Source: Cedecea davisae DSM 4568
GTDB taxonomy: Bacteria; Pseudomonadota; Gammaproteobacteria; Enterobacterales; Enterobacteriaceae
NCBI RefSeq assembly: GCF_000412335.2
Contig: NZ_KE161030.1
Coordinates: 4,287,890 to 4,351,889, forward strand
Direction of reading: 5' to 3'
Length of the DNA stretch: 64,000 nt
Program-made: the position numbers and the translations under genes
Part shown: in pieces, positions 50,678 to 60,867 of the stretch
Layout: every line of letters starts with the position of its first letter
Numbering within the stretch: the first letter of the stretch is position 1
The notes under the pieces: generated by a model
Database searches by the model: none
The model's input: the letters and a program-made list of their open reading frames with translations, nothing else
Told to the model about the DNA's origin: nothing

Positions 50678-52996
50678 ATGAAAAACTTAACCATTGGTTT
50701 AATCGGTAATCCCAACTCGGGGAAAACCACGCTCTTCAATCAGCTGACGGGTGCCCGCCAGCGCGTGGGCAACTGGGCTGGTGTGACCGTAGAACGTAAA
50801 GAAGGTCAGTTTTCCACCCTTGAGCATCAGGTGACGCTGGTTGATTTACCCGGCACCTATTCACTCACCACTATTTCGTCCCAGACTTCTCTTGATGAGC
50901 AAATCGCCTGCCACTACATCCTCAGCGGCGATGCAGACTTGCTGGTAAACGTGGTTGATGCTTCCAACCTTGAGCGCAACCTGTACCTCACCCTGCAACT
51001 GCTGGAGCTGGGCATTCCGTGCGTGGTCGCGCTTAACATGCTCGACATCGCCGAGAAGCAGGCCATCCGTATTGATATCGATGCCCTCGCCGCTCGCCTG
51101 GGCTGCCCGGTCGTGCCGCTGGTCTCAACCCGCGGTCGCGGCATCGAAAGCCTGAAGCTCGCCATCGACCGCAAACAGCCCAACCAACAAAGTGACCTGG
51201 TGCATTATCCGCAGGTCTTGTTGCAGCAGGCAGACAGCCTTGCCGCAGACATGCCGCAGGAGATGCCCGCCAAACAGCGCCGCTGGCTGGCGCTTCAAAT
51301 GTTGGAAGGCGATATCTACAGCCAGGCTTACGCTGGCAACGCTTCCGACAAGCTGGAAATTGCTCGCGCCCATCTGGCGGAGACGATTGAAGATCCGGCC
51401 CTGCTGATTGCCGATGCGCGTTATCAGAGCATTGCTTCGGTATGCGAGGCGGTCAGCAACAGCCTGACGGCGGAGCCAAATCGCCTGACCGTAGCGATGG
51501 ACAAAGTCATCCTCAACCGCTATCTCGGCCTGCCGGTATTTATGCTGGTGATGTATCTGATGTTCCTGCTGGCGATTAATATCGGCGGCGCGCTACAGCC
51601 AATATTTGACGCAGGCTCGGTCGCTATCTTTATCCACGGCATTCAGTGGCTGGGGTACACGCTGCATTTCCCGAACTGGCTCACCGTCTTCCTGGCTCAG
51701 GGCGTGGGCGGCGGGATCAACACCGTGCTGCCGCTGGTGCCGCAAATCGGCATGATGTATCTGTTCCTCTCCTTCCTGGAGGACTCCGGCTACATGGCTC
51801 GCGCCGCATTTGTGATGGACCGCCTGATGCAGTCTCTCGGTCTGCCGGGCAAATCATTCGTGCCGCTAATCGTTGGCTTCGGCTGTAACGTGCCTTCGGT
51901 TATGGGCGCACGAACTCTGGATGCCCCACGCGAACGCCTGATGACCATTATGATGGCACCGTTTATGTCCTGCGGCGCTCGGCTGGCAATTTTCGCGGTA
52001 TTTGCCGCTGCCTTCTTCGGCCAGCAGGGCGCGCTGATTGTGTTCTCCCTTTATATTCTCGGCATCGTGATGGCGATTCTCACCGGCCTGATGCTGAAAC
52101 ACACCATCATGCGCGGCGAGGCGACGCCTTTTGTTATGGAGCTACCGGTTTATCACGTTCCGCACCTTAAGAGCCTGCTGCTGCAAACCTGGCAACGTCT
52201 GAAAGGCTTTGTACTGCGTGCCGGTAAAGTGATTGTCATCGTCAGTATTTTCATCGGCGCGTTGAACAGCTTCTCGTTCAGCGGCAAAGCGGTAGATAAC
52301 ATCAACGACTCGGCTCTGGCATCCGTCAGCCGTGTGTTAACACCGCTGTTGAAACCGATCGGCGTGCATGAAGACAACTGGCAGGCTACCGTTGGGTTGT
52401 TTACCGGCGCGATGGCAAAAGAAGTTGTGGTCGGTACCCTGAACACCCTTTACACCGCCGAAGATATTCATAACGAAGAGTTCGACGCGGCCAGCTTTAA
52501 TCTGGTTGACGAACTCGGTGCCGCCGCCGATGAAACCTGGCAGAGCCTGAAAAATACCTTCAGCCTCAGCGTGCTGGCAAACCCGATAGAGGCCAGCAAA
52601 GGCGACGGGGAGATGTCCTCCGGCCCGATGGGCGTGATGAGCAGCAAGTTTGGCAGCGAAGCCGCGGCCTACAGCTACCTTATCTTCGTCCTGCTCTATA
52701 TCCCGTGCATCTCCGTAATGGGTGCGATTGCCCGTGAGTCCAGCCGCGGCTGGATGACCTTCTCGGTGCTTTGGGGGCTGAACATCGCCTATTCGCTCTC
52801 CACGCTGTACTACCAGAGCGTCACCTTCAGCGCCCATCCTCGGTTTAGCCTGGTCTGTATTCTTGCGGTGGTGCTTTTCAACGTGCTGCTGCTTGGCGGC
52901 CTGCGCCGCGCCCGCAGCCGGGTTGACGTGTCGCTGTTGGCAACCAGAAAAACGCCGTCCACCTGCTGCCAGAGCAGCGCGGGCGACTGCCATTAA
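50678..52996 (+). CDS. feoB: Ferrous iron permease FeoB
   Basis: FeoB imports Fe2+ across the inner membrane under low oxygen. The 772-residue protein starts with a G domain: G1 GNPNSGKT at residues 10-17, then [12 protein letters not shown] (G3) and LNMLD (G4). A helical GDI-like region follows, then the polytopic core with Gate motifs. Cysteines occur in [19 protein letters not shown] and YIPCISVMG. The C-terminus has vicinal cysteines ([11 protein letters not shown]). Length equals E. coli FeoB within one residue. Confidence 0.98.
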   Translation: MKNLTIGLIGNPNSGKTTLFNQLTGARQRVGNWAGVTVERKEGQFSTLEHQVTLVDLPGTYSLTTISSQTSLDEQIACHYILSGDADLLVNVVDASNLERNLYLTLQLLELGIPCVVALNMLDIAEKQAIRIDIDALAARLGCPVVPLVSTRGRGIESLKLAIDRKQPNQQSDLVHYPQVLLQQADSLAADMPQEMPAKQRRWLALQMLEGDIYSQAYAGNASDKLEIARAHLAETIEDPALLIADARYQSIASVCEAVSNSLTAEPNRLTVAMDKVILNRYLGLPVFMLVMYLMFLLAINIGGALQPIFDAGSVAIFIHGIQWLGYTLHFPNWLTVFLAQGVGGGINTVLPLVPQIGMMYLFLSFLEDSGYMARAAFVMDRLMQSLGLPGKSFVPLIVGFGCNVPSVMGARTLDAPRERLMTIMMAPFMSCGARLAIFAVFAAAFFGQQGALIVFSLYILGIVMAILTGLMLKHTIMRGEATPFVMELPVYHVPHLKSLLLQTWQRLKGFVLRAGKVIVIVSIFIGALNSFSFSGKAVDNINDSALASVSRVLTPLLKPIGVHEDNWQATVGLFTGAMAKEVVVGTLNTLYTAEDIHNEEFDAASFNLVDELGAAADETWQSLKNTFSLSVLANPIEASKGDGEMSSGPMGVMSSKFGSEAAAYSYLIFVLLYIPCISVMGAIARESSRGWMTFSVLWGLNIAYSLSTLYYQSVTFSAHPRFSLVCILAVVLFNVLLLGGLRRARSRVDVSLLATRKTPSTCCQSSAGDCH

Positions 52997-53006
52997 GGAG
53001 CGAATC

Positions 53007-53243
53007 ATGGCGAGCCTGATTGATATCCGCAACGCGTTGGCGCTCCAGGGCCGCCTGGAAGCCTCGCAGATAAGCCAGCAGCTCGCTACGCCCCTGCCAA
53101 TGGTTACCGCCATGCTGGGGCGACTTGAAGCCATGGGCAAAGCGATGCGCATCAGCGAAGACCCGAGTAGCTGCCTGACGGGGAGCTGCAAAAGTTGCCC
53201 GGAAGGAAAGAAATGCGTGCGGGAGCTTTGGGCCTTACGCTAG
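53007..53243 (+). CDS. feoC: FeoC, [Fe-S]-dependent regulator-like protein
   Basis: FeoC is a small winged-helix protein that stabilises FeoB. The 78-residue protein has the N-terminal helix-turn-helix ([28 protein letters not shown]) and four cysteines in the wing ([16 protein letters not shown]) that bind an iron-sulfur cluster. AAGGAG lies six bases before ATG 53007 and spans the end of feoB. A longer overlapping frame from 52863 runs through feoB and is not real. Confidence 0.94.
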   Translation: MASLIDIRNALALQGRLEASQISQQLATPLPMVTAMLGRLEAMGKAMRISEDPSSCLTGSCKSCPEGKKCVRELWALR

Positions 53244-53271
53244 ATAAAAAAAGGCGGGTCATCCCCGCCTT
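53244..53271. terminator. Terminator between feoC and the DUF1471 gene
   Basis: AAGGCGGG/CCCGCCTT pairs around TCATC. The minus-strand product is followed by TTTTTTT, so it is a full terminator for the gene on its right and probably also stops feo transcripts, although the plus-strand tail is weak. Confidence 0.85.
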
Positions 53272-53289
53272 GCTTCATTCCTGAGTGTG

Positions 53290-53568
53290 TTACTTCGCTA
53301 TTTTGTACACGTCCGCAGTGGCATGCACGTTTTTGGTGTATTTCTCAGCGCTGGTCACGACAAAGTAGTCCCCGCCCAGCTTATCGGCCTTTTTGGTTAG
53401 ATCTCTTCTTGCGTCCATCGGCGCGGAGGTTTTATCCGTCACGATAGTGCCGATTTTAGTTAACTTCATGCCTGCAACTTTATCTTTTTCAAGTTCTTTA
53501 GCCGCAAAAGCGCCAAAGGAAACAGCACTAACCAACAATGTCGTAACGATGCCTGTTATCAATTTCAT
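53290..53568 (-). CDS. Small periplasmic DUF1471 (YhcN/BhsA-type) protein
   Basis: The 92-residue protein has a clear signal peptide (residues 1-25, cut after GAFA or FAA). The mature part has the DUF1471 pattern: MKLTKIGTIVTDKTSAP, DARRDLTKKADKLGGDYFVVTS, ending DVYKIAK. Family members in E. coli (BhsA, McbA, YhcN, YdgH) respond to acid, peroxide or copper stress or affect biofilms; which paralogue this matches is unclear. ATG 53568 is preferred over a GTG three codons earlier. In E. coli K-12 yhgA, not this gene, follows feoC. Confidence 0.87.
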   Translation of the reverse strand: MKLITGIVTTLLVSAVSFGAFAAKELEKDKVAGMKLTKIGTIVTDKTSAPMDARRDLTKKADKLGGDYFVVTSAEKYTKNVHATADVYKIAK

Positions 53569-53698
53569 AGCCAGCACTCTCCGTAGGTATCTGTTTTTTT
53601 CAACCGGGATTCACCCCGTAACGGTTAATTATTCACCCTTTGCACGGTGAATAATTGAGTATTGGCACAAAATGATTTTTTCGCCACGGATGAACAGG

Positions 53699-54475
53699 TT
53701 ACTCCTCCAGCTGTTGATTAAGCTCAAGTAGCGTCTGGCAAAACTCATTCGGGTGAGAGATAAACGGCGCATGAGCCGCTTTAGCGAATATCTGCGAACG
53801 AGACTGCGGCCAAAGTTCGTCGAGCAAAGGTACGATTTTGCGCGGCACCAGCCCGTCCAGGCGACCATACAAGCGTAAATGTGGAACGGTTGAATGAGCC
53901 AGAGCGGCTCGCAGGTCGGTCGTTCTCAGGATCTCCAACCCGCCGTTTAATACTTCAACCTCCGGCATCGGCTGCTCAAGCACCACCGATTTAAGCAGGC
54001 GTGCGTCCTGGCGAGCCGTTTCCGTACCCATAGTTTGCAGCGCGAGGAAGCGTTCGACCGTGCGCTGAAAATCTTCGCTAAGCTGCTGCTGGAAACCGGC
54101 CAGCACCTCAGGCTTGATCCCCGGCCAGTCGCCGCTGGCGGTGAAGCAGGGAGAGGAAGCTACCGTCACCAGACCCCGCACTCGCTCCGGCTGTAAAAGC
54201 GAAATCTGGCTTGCCACAAGCCCGCCCAGACTCCAGCCCAGCCAGATAGCGCGCTCCGGCGCCTGAGCCAACACGATGTCCGCCATTTGCTCCAGGGTTA
54301 ACGAGCCAAAACCTTTGCTCCTGCCGTAGCCCGGCAAATCAACAAGGTGAAGCCGGAAATGCGAGCCGAGTTCCGCCGTAATGTTATGCCACACTCCGGC
54401 ATTCAGTCCCCATCCGTGCAACAGCACAAGATCGTCTTTTCCTTCACCTTTTGTTTGCCACCACAGGTCGCTCAT
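53699..54475 (-). CDS. bioH: Pimeloyl-ACP methyl ester carboxylesterase
   Basis: BioH frees pimeloyl-ACP from its methyl ester, ending the pimelate stage of biotin synthesis. The 258-residue alpha/beta hydrolase has HGWGLN at the oxyanion site and the triad Ser82 (GWSLGG), Asp207 and His235. Residues Leu/Trp around the pocket follow E. coli BioH (256). It is divergent from gntX with only 38 bases between, so their promoters must overlap coding DNA. Confidence 0.96.
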   Translation of the reverse strand: MSDLWWQTKGEGKDDLVLLHGWGLNAGVWHNITAELGSHFRLHLVDLPGYGRSKGFGSLTLEQMADIVLAQAPERAIWLGWSLGGLVASQISLLQPERVRGLVTVASSPCFTASGDWPGIKPEVLAGFQQQLSEDFQRTVERFLALQTMGTETARQDARLLKSVVLEQPMPEVEVLNGGLEILRTTDLRAALAHSTVPHLRLYGRLDGLVPRKIVPLLDELWPQSRSQIFAKAAHAPFISHPNEFCQTLLELNQQLEE

Positions 54476-54513
54476 CAGTTACCGTTCTCGTTTTAATCCG
54501 CAAGGAGGCCGCT

Positions 54514-55197
54514 ATGCTAACAATCCCTGGCCGCTGTTGGCTATGCCAGTTACCGCTCGCGTGCCCGGGGTGGGGAATTTGCTCACGCTGCACCGGCTCG
54601 CTTCCACAACCTCCGCCCTGCTGCTCGTGCTGCGGCCTGCCCGCATTAAGCGGAAAATTGCTCTGCGGGCGCTGCCTGCAAAAACAGCCGGAGTGGGACA
54701 AGCTAACCTTCGTGACAGATTACCTTCCGCCGCTGAATAAGCTTATCCACCAGCTAAAATTTAACGGTTCACCTTCCCTCGCCCCGGCGCTGGCCCGGCT
54801 TTTACTGCTGAGCGTGCTGGCCGCCAGGCGCGAAGGCAAAATTAGCCTGCCGGACCTCATCCTCAGCGTGCCGCTGCACCACACCCGGGCATGGCGGCGC
54901 GGCTATAACCAAAGCGCACTTATTGCCACCCCGCTGGCACATTGGCTGGGGCGAGAACATTTGCCTTTTGCTATCAAACGCATACGTTCATCACCCGCGC
55001 AGAGCCGGCTGACGGCCAGGCAGCGAAAGAAGAATTTGAAAGGCATCTTTAGGGTTGAAATCCCGGTGGCAGGTCGCCATATCGTTGTTGTGGATGATGT
55101 CGTGACGACGGGTAGCACTGTTGCGGAGATAGCGCGCATGCTGAAGAGGCAGGGCGCGGCGACTGTCCAGGTATGGTGCCTGTGTCGAACCTTGTAG
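54514..55197 (+). CDS. gntX: Phosphoribosyltransferase-like DNA-utilisation protein GntX (ComF family)
   Basis: GntX belongs to the ComF family; ComF in Haemophilus is needed for transformation, and in E. coli the gene has been tied to growth on DNA. The 227-residue protein, the E. coli length, begins with a Cys-rich zinc-type region (CWLCQLPL, CSRC, CSCCGLPA, CGRCLQK). The C-terminal phosphoribosyltransferase motif is VVVDDVVTTGST. ATG 54514 follows AAGGAGG. With hofMNOPQ it completes a DNA-uptake-related set in this window. Confidence 0.93.
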   Translation: MLTIPGRCWLCQLPLACPGWGICSRCTGSLPQPPPCCSCCGLPALSGKLLCGRCLQKQPEWDKLTFVTDYLPPLNKLIHQLKFNGSPSLAPALARLLLLSVLAARREGKISLPDLILSVPLHHTRAWRRGYNQSALIATPLAHWLGREHLPFAIKRIRSSPAQSRLTARQRKKNLKGIFRVEIPVAGRHIVVVDDVVTTGSTVAEIARMLKRQGAATVQVWCLCRTL

Positions 55198-55218
55198 ACC
55201 CTCGACGATGGGCGTATT

Positions 55219-55243
55219 ATAACCGACTAAAATAGTCAACTAT
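55219..55243. promoter_or_regulatory. Type 1 IscR site in the nfuA promoter
   Basis: The 25-base element has the core GACTAAAATAGTC (55225-55237) flanked by ATA on the left and TAT on the right. It fits 24 of 25 positions of the published type 1 consensus ATAS-YYGACT-RWWW-YAGTC-RRSTAT; only the S is A. In E. coli [2Fe-2S]-IscR represses nfuA. Confidence 0.82.
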
Positions 55244-55255
55244 TGAGCAATCGTT

Positions 55256-55831
55256 ATGATCCGTATTTCCGATGCTGCACAATCCCACTTTGCCAAACTG
55301 CTGGCAAATCAGGAAGAAGGGACGCAAATCCGCGTATTCGTAATCAATCCTGGCACCCCAAATGCGGAGTGTGGTGTGTCCTATTGTCCGCCGGATGCGG
55401 TTGAAGCTACCGATACCGCCCTGCCGTTTGAGCAGTTAACCGCTTATGTGGACGAGCTGAGCGCACCTTATCTTGAAGATGCCGAAATTGACTTCGTCAC
55501 CGACCAGCTTGGCTCCCAGCTGACGCTGAAAGCGCCAAACGCGAAGATGCGTAAAGTTTCCGACGATGCGCCGCTGATGGAGCGCGTTGAGTATATGCTG
55601 CAGGCCACCGTTAACCCACAGCTGGCAGGCCACGGCGGCCGCGTAACGCTGATGGAAATCACCGACGAAGGCTACGCTATTCTGCAATTTGGCGGCGGCT
55701 GTAACGGCTGTTCAATGGTAGACGTAACGCTGAAAGAAGGGATTGAGAAGCAGCTGCTGAACGAGTTCCCTGAGCTGAAAGGCGTGCGTGACCTGACCGA
55801 GCACCAGCGCGGCGAGCACTCTTATTACTAA
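55256..55831 (+). CDS. nfuA: Fe-S cluster carrier NfuA
   Basis: NfuA carries [4Fe-4S] clusters to apo-enzymes, mainly under oxidative stress or iron starvation. The 191 residues equal the E. coli length. The N-terminal part is a degenerate A-type carrier domain. The C-terminal Nfu domain has the cluster cysteines Cys149 and Cys152 in [11 protein letters not shown]. The IscR site lies just upstream. In E. coli gntT follows; here a repeat and then malQ follow. Confidence 0.97.
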   Translation: MIRISDAAQSHFAKLLANQEEGTQIRVFVINPGTPNAECGVSYCPPDAVEATDTALPFEQLTAYVDELSAPYLEDAEIDFVTDQLGSQLTLKAPNAKMRKVSDDAPLMERVEYMLQATVNPQLAGHGGRVTLMEITDEGYAILQFGGGCNGCSMVDVTLKEGIEKQLLNEFPELKGVRDLTEHQRGEHSYY

Positions 55832-55842
55832 TTAGATAAACC

Positions 55843-55947
55843 CCTCACCCCGGCCCTCCCCCCCAAAGGGGTGAGGGAGGAAAGAGCTCTCGTAGGTTTC
55901 ACCATGCTGTTCCCTCTCCTTTCCAGGGAGAGGGTTAGGGTGAGGGT
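55843..55947. repeat. Palindromic repeat pair between nfuA and malQ
   Basis: The block starts with CCCCTCACCCC and ends with GGGTGAGGG. A first imperfect stem lies at about 55853-55880 (CCCTCCCCC/AAAGGGGTGAGGGAGG). A second at about 55912-55932 is CCCTCTCC-TTTCCA-GGGAGAGGG. It uses the same vocabulary as the nirD-nirC block and occupies the place where gntT lies in E. coli. It may also act as the terminator of both converging genes. Confidence 0.75.
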
Positions 55948-55954
55948 CGTCAAA

Positions 55955-58033
55955 TCACATTTTCTTACGCCGTTTATCTAAATCCTTCAGCAGCTTATTC
56001 ACTCTCTCATCGCCAAACATCTGCTCAAGCGAATGCGTTAACTTGCGACGCCAGTTTTTATACTGATCGCTGGTTCCCGGAATATTCACCGGTTCCGCCA
56101 TATCCAGCCAGTCTTCCGGCTGTAGCCCAAGTAAGGCGCTGTTGCTGTCGGCTATATAGCGCTGCATCCCGCGATTTAATGTATCGGTCATGGTCATCAG
56201 GCTGGCTTTGTGCCCTGCACGTTTCGGCAGGCAGCCGTACTTATGCAGGCTGTCCAGCAGGCCCTGTTTAGCCCTTTCGCGATCCTCATACAGTCCTTTC
56301 AGAACGGCTTCATCGGGATAAAGCCCGAGCGTTTTGCCGAGCGTTAAATCGCCGCTGTTCCAGTAGCCCCGCAGGGTAGGCAGGTCGTGAGTCGTTGCGA
56401 CCGCCATAGACTGTTTCAGCCACGCGGCAGGTGCGCGGAACTGCTTCTCGCCGTCATGTTCGAAATACAGCACTTTGTACGAGTAAACCCCGCTGTCGCG
56501 CAGCTTGCCGACAATTTCCACCGGCACGGTTCCCAAATCCTCGCCAATCACCATGCAGCGGTGCCGCTGGCTTTCAAGGGCCAGAATGGCAAGCAGGTCG
56601 TCTACCGGATACTGAACGTAAGCCCCTTTATCCGCCGTTTCGCCGTAAGGGATCCACCACAGCCGCAGCATAGACATAACGTGATCTATGCGCAGCGCGC
56701 CGCAGTGGGTCATATTGGCACGCAGCAATTCGACGAAAGGCTGGTAGGCACGAGCCACCATCACATGAGGATCAACCGGCGGCAGCCCCCAGTTCTGCCC
56801 AAGCGGCCCGAGAATATCAGGCGGCGCGCCCACGGAGGCTTTCAGGCAGTAGAGTTCACGGTCGCACCAGGTTTCAGACCCGCCTTCCGCCACGCCTACC
56901 GCCAGATCGCGGTAGAGGCCAATCGGCATGTTATAGCCCTGGCTCTCGTCCCAGCAGGCTTTAAACTGACGCCAGGCAAGATATTGCAGCCAAAGCCAGA
57001 AGTTAACCTCGTCGCGATGTTCATCGCAGAACAACTTAACCTCGGCGCTGTGGGCATCACGATAGCCTTCCGGCCAAACCGGCCAGCCCCAGCGCATTGC
57101 GTCCTGCTTGACCTGGTTTGCATGCAGCGCGTCATAAGCCGCCTGATAAAACAGCCCTTCACCGCCGTCGGCAACAAACTGGTTAAACGCCGCAACCTGC
57201 GGGTCTTTAGCCTTCCGCTGAGAAAACTGCTGCCACGCCATGCGCAGAGCGGAAATCTTGAGCGCCGTAACGGCAGAATAATCTACCCACTCGGCGTCCC
57301 TGGCCGCACGAAGCTGCTGCTGAGTCGAGCTTTTTTTCCACCACGCCTGCGCCTCTTTGCTGCTCTGAAAATCTTCAACCGCGTTAACGTCAATATAGAT
57401 AACGTTCAGCCAGCGGCGAGATGAAGGGCTATACGGGCTGGCGCTCTCCGGGTTCGCCGGGTATAAAGCATGGATAGGGTTAAGGCCGATAAACGATCCG
57501 CCACGGGCCGCAACATCTGCCAGCATGAGCTTTAAATCGCCAAAGTCCCCAATTCCCCAGTTTGCGTCGGAGCGCAGAGTGTAGAGCTGCACGCAGGCGC
57601 CCCACAGTTTTTTATCCTGCAATAAAGCATCCGGCTCATAACAGCGCTGCGGCGCAACGATAATCCGGCAGGCCCAGCGGCGGCCACCCTGCTCCACCCT
57701 CAGGTCGTGATAACCTTCAGGGAGTTTGGCGGGCAGCACCAGGTTCTTCCCGGCCACCGCGCTGCCGTGATGCTGCTCTCCGTCTTCGGTCGTCAGATGC
57801 CAGCTAAATTCCCCTTCGCCCACCAGCGCCAGCTGCATACGCTGCCCGGCGGTAAAGACCTTAACGCCTGCCACCGGGCCAGGCCCGGATTCAGGTGCCG
57901 CAGTGCGGTTCATCGCCTCCAGCAGACGCCTTTTAGTGTCCTCAGGAATATCCTGCGGCTTACCGTGCGCGTTGATGTAGTTCGGGCTAATTCCTGCCGC
58001 CAGAGCAGCTTTATCAAGGCGTTTGCGTTCCAT
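55955..58033 (-). CDS. malQ: 4-alpha-Glucanotransferase (amylomaltase)
   Basis: MalQ moves glucanosyl units between maltodextrins and releases glucose in the cytoplasm. The 692-residue GH77 protein has WGIGDFGDL, the nucleophile-region motif ALRIDHVMSMLRLWWIP, the acid/base region VIGEDLGTVP and the ATTHDLPTLRGYW segment. Length is close to E. coli MalQ (694). It follows malP by nine bases in the MalT-controlled malPQ operon. Confidence 0.97.
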   Translation of the reverse strand: MERKRLDKAALAAGISPNYINAHGKPQDIPEDTKRRLLEAMNRTAAPESGPGPVAGVKVFTAGQRMQLALVGEGEFSWHLTTEDGEQHHGSAVAGKNLVLPAKLPEGYHDLRVEQGGRRWACRIIVAPQRCYEPDALLQDKKLWGACVQLYTLRSDANWGIGDFGDLKLMLADVAARGGSFIGLNPIHALYPANPESASPYSPSSRRWLNVIYIDVNAVEDFQSSKEAQAWWKKSSTQQQLRAARDAEWVDYSAVTALKISALRMAWQQFSQRKAKDPQVAAFNQFVADGGEGLFYQAAYDALHANQVKQDAMRWGWPVWPEGYRDAHSAEVKLFCDEHRDEVNFWLWLQYLAWRQFKACWDESQGYNMPIGLYRDLAVGVAEGGSETWCDRELYCLKASVGAPPDILGPLGQNWGLPPVDPHVMVARAYQPFVELLRANMTHCGALRIDHVMSMLRLWWIPYGETADKGAYVQYPVDDLLAILALESQRHRCMVIGEDLGTVPVEIVGKLRDSGVYSYKVLYFEHDGEKQFRAPAAWLKQSMAVATTHDLPTLRGYWNSGDLTLGKTLGLYPDEAVLKGLYEDRERAKQGLLDSLHKYGCLPKRAGHKASLMTMTDTLNRGMQRYIADSNSALLGLQPEDWLDMAEPVNIPGTSDQYKNWRRKLTHSLEQMFGDERVNKLLKDLDKRRKKM

Positions 58034-58042
58034 GGCGCTCCC

Positions 58043-60445
58043 TTAGCGTTTTGCCTGCCAGATACGTTGCTGGTAATCGCGAATCGAGCGATCGGAGCTA
58101 AACATTCCGCAGCGGGCGCTGTTCAGAATCGCCGCACGAGTCCAGGCCTCCTGGTCGAGATAGAGCTTGTCGGCAAGCTTCTGCGCTTCGGCGTAGGCGC
58201 TGAAGTCCGCCATCACCAGATACGGGTCGCCGCCTTCTTTACCCATGCTGTGCAGCATCTGATCGAAAGCGTGTTTATCGCCGTCGCTGTATTTACCCTG
58301 CTCAAGTTCTTTGAGCACCGCATCCAGCACCTTGTCTTTCTTGCGCCATTTCAGCGGATCATAGCCTTTCGCTTTCAGCGCTTTAACCTGCTCCACCGTA
58401 TGGCCGAAGATAAAGATATTCTCGTCGCCGACCTTCTCGGCAATCTCAACGTTAGCGCCGTCCAGCGTGCCGACCGTTAACGCGCCGTTAAGCGCCAGCT
58501 TCATGTTGCCGGTACCGGAGGCTTCTTTGCCTGCGGTAGAAATCTGCTCTGAGATATCCGCCGCCGGGATCATCACTTCCGCCGCTGAAACGCAGTAATC
58601 CGGCAGGAACACGACCTTCAGCTTGTCTCCAACCAGCGGATCGTTATTCACCGCTTCGGCCACTTTGTTAATCGCGAAGATGATATTTTTAGCCAGGTAG
58701 TAGCCCGGCGCGGCTTTCGCCCCAAACAAATAGACGCGCGGCACGCGGTCTGCATTCGGGTTTTCACGGATTTCTTTGTACTGCGCCAGGATATGCAGCA
58801 GGTTCAGGTGCTGGCGTTTGTACTCGTGCAGGCGTTTTATTTGCACATCAAACAGCGCGTCCGGGCTAATCACAATTCCGGTTCGCGCCTTCACGAACGC
58901 GGCCAGCTTCACTTTGTTCTGGTATTTAATCTCGCGCCAGGTCTGGCGGAATTTGGCGTCATCGGCGTATTTTTCCAGCCCTTCCAGCACGTCGAGATTG
59001 TTGGCCCACTCTTTTTTCAGCGTTTTGTCGAACAGCGCGGCCAGCGCCGGGTTGCACTGCTTGATCCAGCGGCGCGGCGTAATGCCGTTGGTCACGTTGT
59101 GGAATTTATTCGGCCAAAGCTGGTGATACTCAGGGAACAGATCTTTTACCACCAGCTCAGAATGCAGCGCCGCAACGCCGTTCACCGCGAAGCCGCCCAC
59201 TACGCAAAGGTTAGCCATGCGCACCTGTTTGTTGTGCACCACGGCAAGCTTCGCCCAAACGGCTTCGTCACCCGGCCAGGTTTTATCGACCAGCACTTTA
59301 AACCGCTTATTGATTTCAGTGATTATCTGCATATGCCGCGGCAACAGCGCCTTAACCAGCTTTTCATCCCAGCACTCAAGCGCTTCCGGCATCAGAGTGT
59401 GGTTGGTGTAGGCGAAAGTTTTGCTGGTGATTGCCCAGGCGTCGTCCCAGCTCAGTTGATGCTCGTCAATCAGCACGCGCAGCAGCTCAGGGATAGCGAT
59501 AGTCGGGTGCGTGTCGTTCAACTGGATAACTTCGTAATCCGGCAGCTCGGCAAGCTTGCGGCCCGCCAGATGATGACGGCGAAGAATGTCTGCCACCGAA
59601 CAGGCGCACTGGAAATACTGCTGCATCAGGCGCAGCTTTTTGCCGTTCAGATGGTTGTCGTTCGGGTAAAGCACTTTAGTCAGCTTTTCGGCATCAATGC
59701 CCTGCTGCTCGGCCTTCAGGAATTCGCCGTCGTTAAATTTAGTCAGATCGAACGGATGGGCGTGTTTGGCCTGCCAGAGGCGCAGCGGCTGAGCCACGCC
59801 GTTACGGTAGCCAAGCACGGGCAGATCCCATGCTTCACCGTGAAAAATAAAGGCTGGCTCCCAGCGCTGAATTTTCCCGGCTTTCACTACTTTGCCTCCC
59901 ACGCCAACCTGGACGTCAAGCTGGGTATTATGGCGGAACCAGGGATAGCTTCCGCGCAGCCAGTCGTCCGGGGCTTCCATCTGCTTGCCGTCCTTGAAGG
60001 ACTGGCGGAACAGGCCGTACTGATAGTTAAGGCCATAGCCAATTGCCGACTGCCCAACCGTCGCCATTGAATCCAGGAAACAGGCTGCAAGCCGCCCCAG
60101 TCCGCCGTTACCCAGCGCCGGGTCAATCTCTTCTTCCAGCAGGTCGGTGAGGCTAATCTGGTGCTCCTGAAGCACCTCACTTACCTCAGAGAACCAGCCC
60201 AAATTAAGCAGGTTATTTCCCGTCAGGCGGCCAATCAGAAACTCCATAGAGATGTAGTTTACATGGCGCTGTTTAGCTGCGGGTTTGGCGGCAGGAGAAG
60301 CAGCCAAAAGCTCGGCCAGCGCTCCGCTAACCGCATGCCACCACTGGCTACGGGTTATTTCACCGGCATCATGAAGCCCATAACGCTGCCACTGGCGCGT
60401 CAGAGCGGCCTGAAACTGTTGTTTACTGAAGATCGGCTGTGACAT
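58043..60445 (-). CDS. malP: Maltodextrin phosphorylase
   Basis: MalP cleaves maltodextrins with phosphate to glucose 1-phosphate. The 800-residue GT35 protein has [13 protein letters not shown], the glycogen-phosphorylase core ([14 protein letters not shown]) and the PLP-lysine motif [17 protein letters not shown] 60445 gives the MSQPIF start seen in E. coli (797 residues); a longer in-frame start at 60517 would run through the MalT boxes. Confidence 0.97.
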   Translation of the reverse strand: MSQPIFSKQQFQAALTRQWQRYGLHDAGEITRSQWWHAVSGALAELLAASPAAKPAAKQRHVNYISMEFLIGRLTGNNLLNLGWFSEVSEVLQEHQISLTDLLEEEIDPALGNGGLGRLAACFLDSMATVGQSAIGYGLNYQYGLFRQSFKDGKQMEAPDDWLRGSYPWFRHNTQLDVQVGVGGKVVKAGKIQRWEPAFIFHGEAWDLPVLGYRNGVAQPLRLWQAKHAHPFDLTKFNDGEFLKAEQQGIDAEKLTKVLYPNDNHLNGKKLRLMQQYFQCACSVADILRRHHLAGRKLAELPDYEVIQLNDTHPTIAIPELLRVLIDEHQLSWDDAWAITSKTFAYTNHTLMPEALECWDEKLVKALLPRHMQIITEINKRFKVLVDKTWPGDEAVWAKLAVVHNKQVRMANLCVVGGFAVNGVAALHSELVVKDLFPEYHQLWPNKFHNVTNGITPRRWIKQCNPALAALFDKTLKKEWANNLDVLEGLEKYADDAKFRQTWREIKYQNKVKLAAFVKARTGIVISPDALFDVQIKRLHEYKRQHLNLLHILAQYKEIRENPNADRVPRVYLFGAKAAPGYYLAKNIIFAINKVAEAVNNDPLVGDKLKVVFLPDYCVSAAEVMIPAADISEQISTAGKEASGTGNMKLALNGALTVGTLDGANVEIAEKVGDENIFIFGHTVEQVKALKAKGYDPLKWRKKDKVLDAVLKELEQGKYSDGDKHAFDQMLHSMGKEGGDPYLVMADFSAYAEAQKLADKLYLDQEAWTRAAILNSARCGMFSSDRSIRDYQQRIWQAKR

Positions 60446-60511
60446 AGGAAATCGGTCCTGTAATGTTCGAAAATCATTACCCGTTAGTGTGCCGGGCAGC
60501 CTGGTTGACTT

Positions 60512-60557
60512 CCTCATCCCGCTGCGGATTAGGCGGGGAGGAGTAGCGAGGATGAGC
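60512..60557. promoter_or_regulatory. Cluster of MalT boxes for malPQ
   Basis: Three decamers resemble GGGGA(T/G)GAGG: CGGGATGAGG on the minus strand at 60512-60521 (9/10), GGGGAGGAGT on the plus strand at 60535-60544 (9/10) and GAGGATGAGC at 60548-60557 (8/10). Maltotriose-bound MalT should activate malPQ from them. Confidence 0.7.
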
Positions 60558-60654
60558 GAAAAATGTGATCTCTGCCACCCGCCGACGCGATGTAACAGGT
60601 TTCATTCGTTCCGGAGCAAGGAGTGAGCAATCGCATTCATGAAAAAAATGGAAC

Positions 60655-60670
60655 TGTGACAGGGTGCAAC
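60655..60670. promoter_or_regulatory. CRP site of malT
   Basis: TGTGACAGGGTGCAAC corresponds base for base, with few changes, to the E. coli malT CRP site (TGTGACACAGTGCAAA). The following CGACCTTATCCGTAAGCATTAATTACG stretch also parallels the E. coli malT promoter, so catabolite control is expected. Confidence 0.78.
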
Positions 60671-60867
60671 TTACCGAGCACGGAAAGTTCAACAATCTTG
60701 CAATAAAGAACGTTCTGGTCGACCTTATCCGTAAGCATTAATTACGAAGCGTAAAAAAAATCGCATCCTTGAACATTTTCCCTCCTTTATTGTCTACGCG
60801 GCCGCGCGAAACGGCGCTGCTGCGTGCAATATGTCGGGGAAATTTATACACAGTGAAGTGATCAACT

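Larger units (their letters stand above)
60446..60867. other. Divergent malP-malT control region
   Basis: This region carries the malPQ promoter on the left and the malT promoter on the right. Beyond the MalT boxes and the CRP site, the malT leader holds a GC-rich palindromic stretch at about 60800-60832 (GCGGCCGCGCGAAACGGCGC). No gene is seen. Confidence 0.75.

Noticed and set aside
52863..53006. Upstream extension of feoC, and a long minus-strand frame (52337-53191) in feoB
   Set aside because: Both overlap feoB in other frames. The feoC start at 53007 with AAGGAG gives the family length, and the minus-strand frame has no match.
58793..60070. A 425-codon plus-strand frame opposite malP
   Set aside because: An antisense shadow of a conserved gene with no start signal or recognisable domain.
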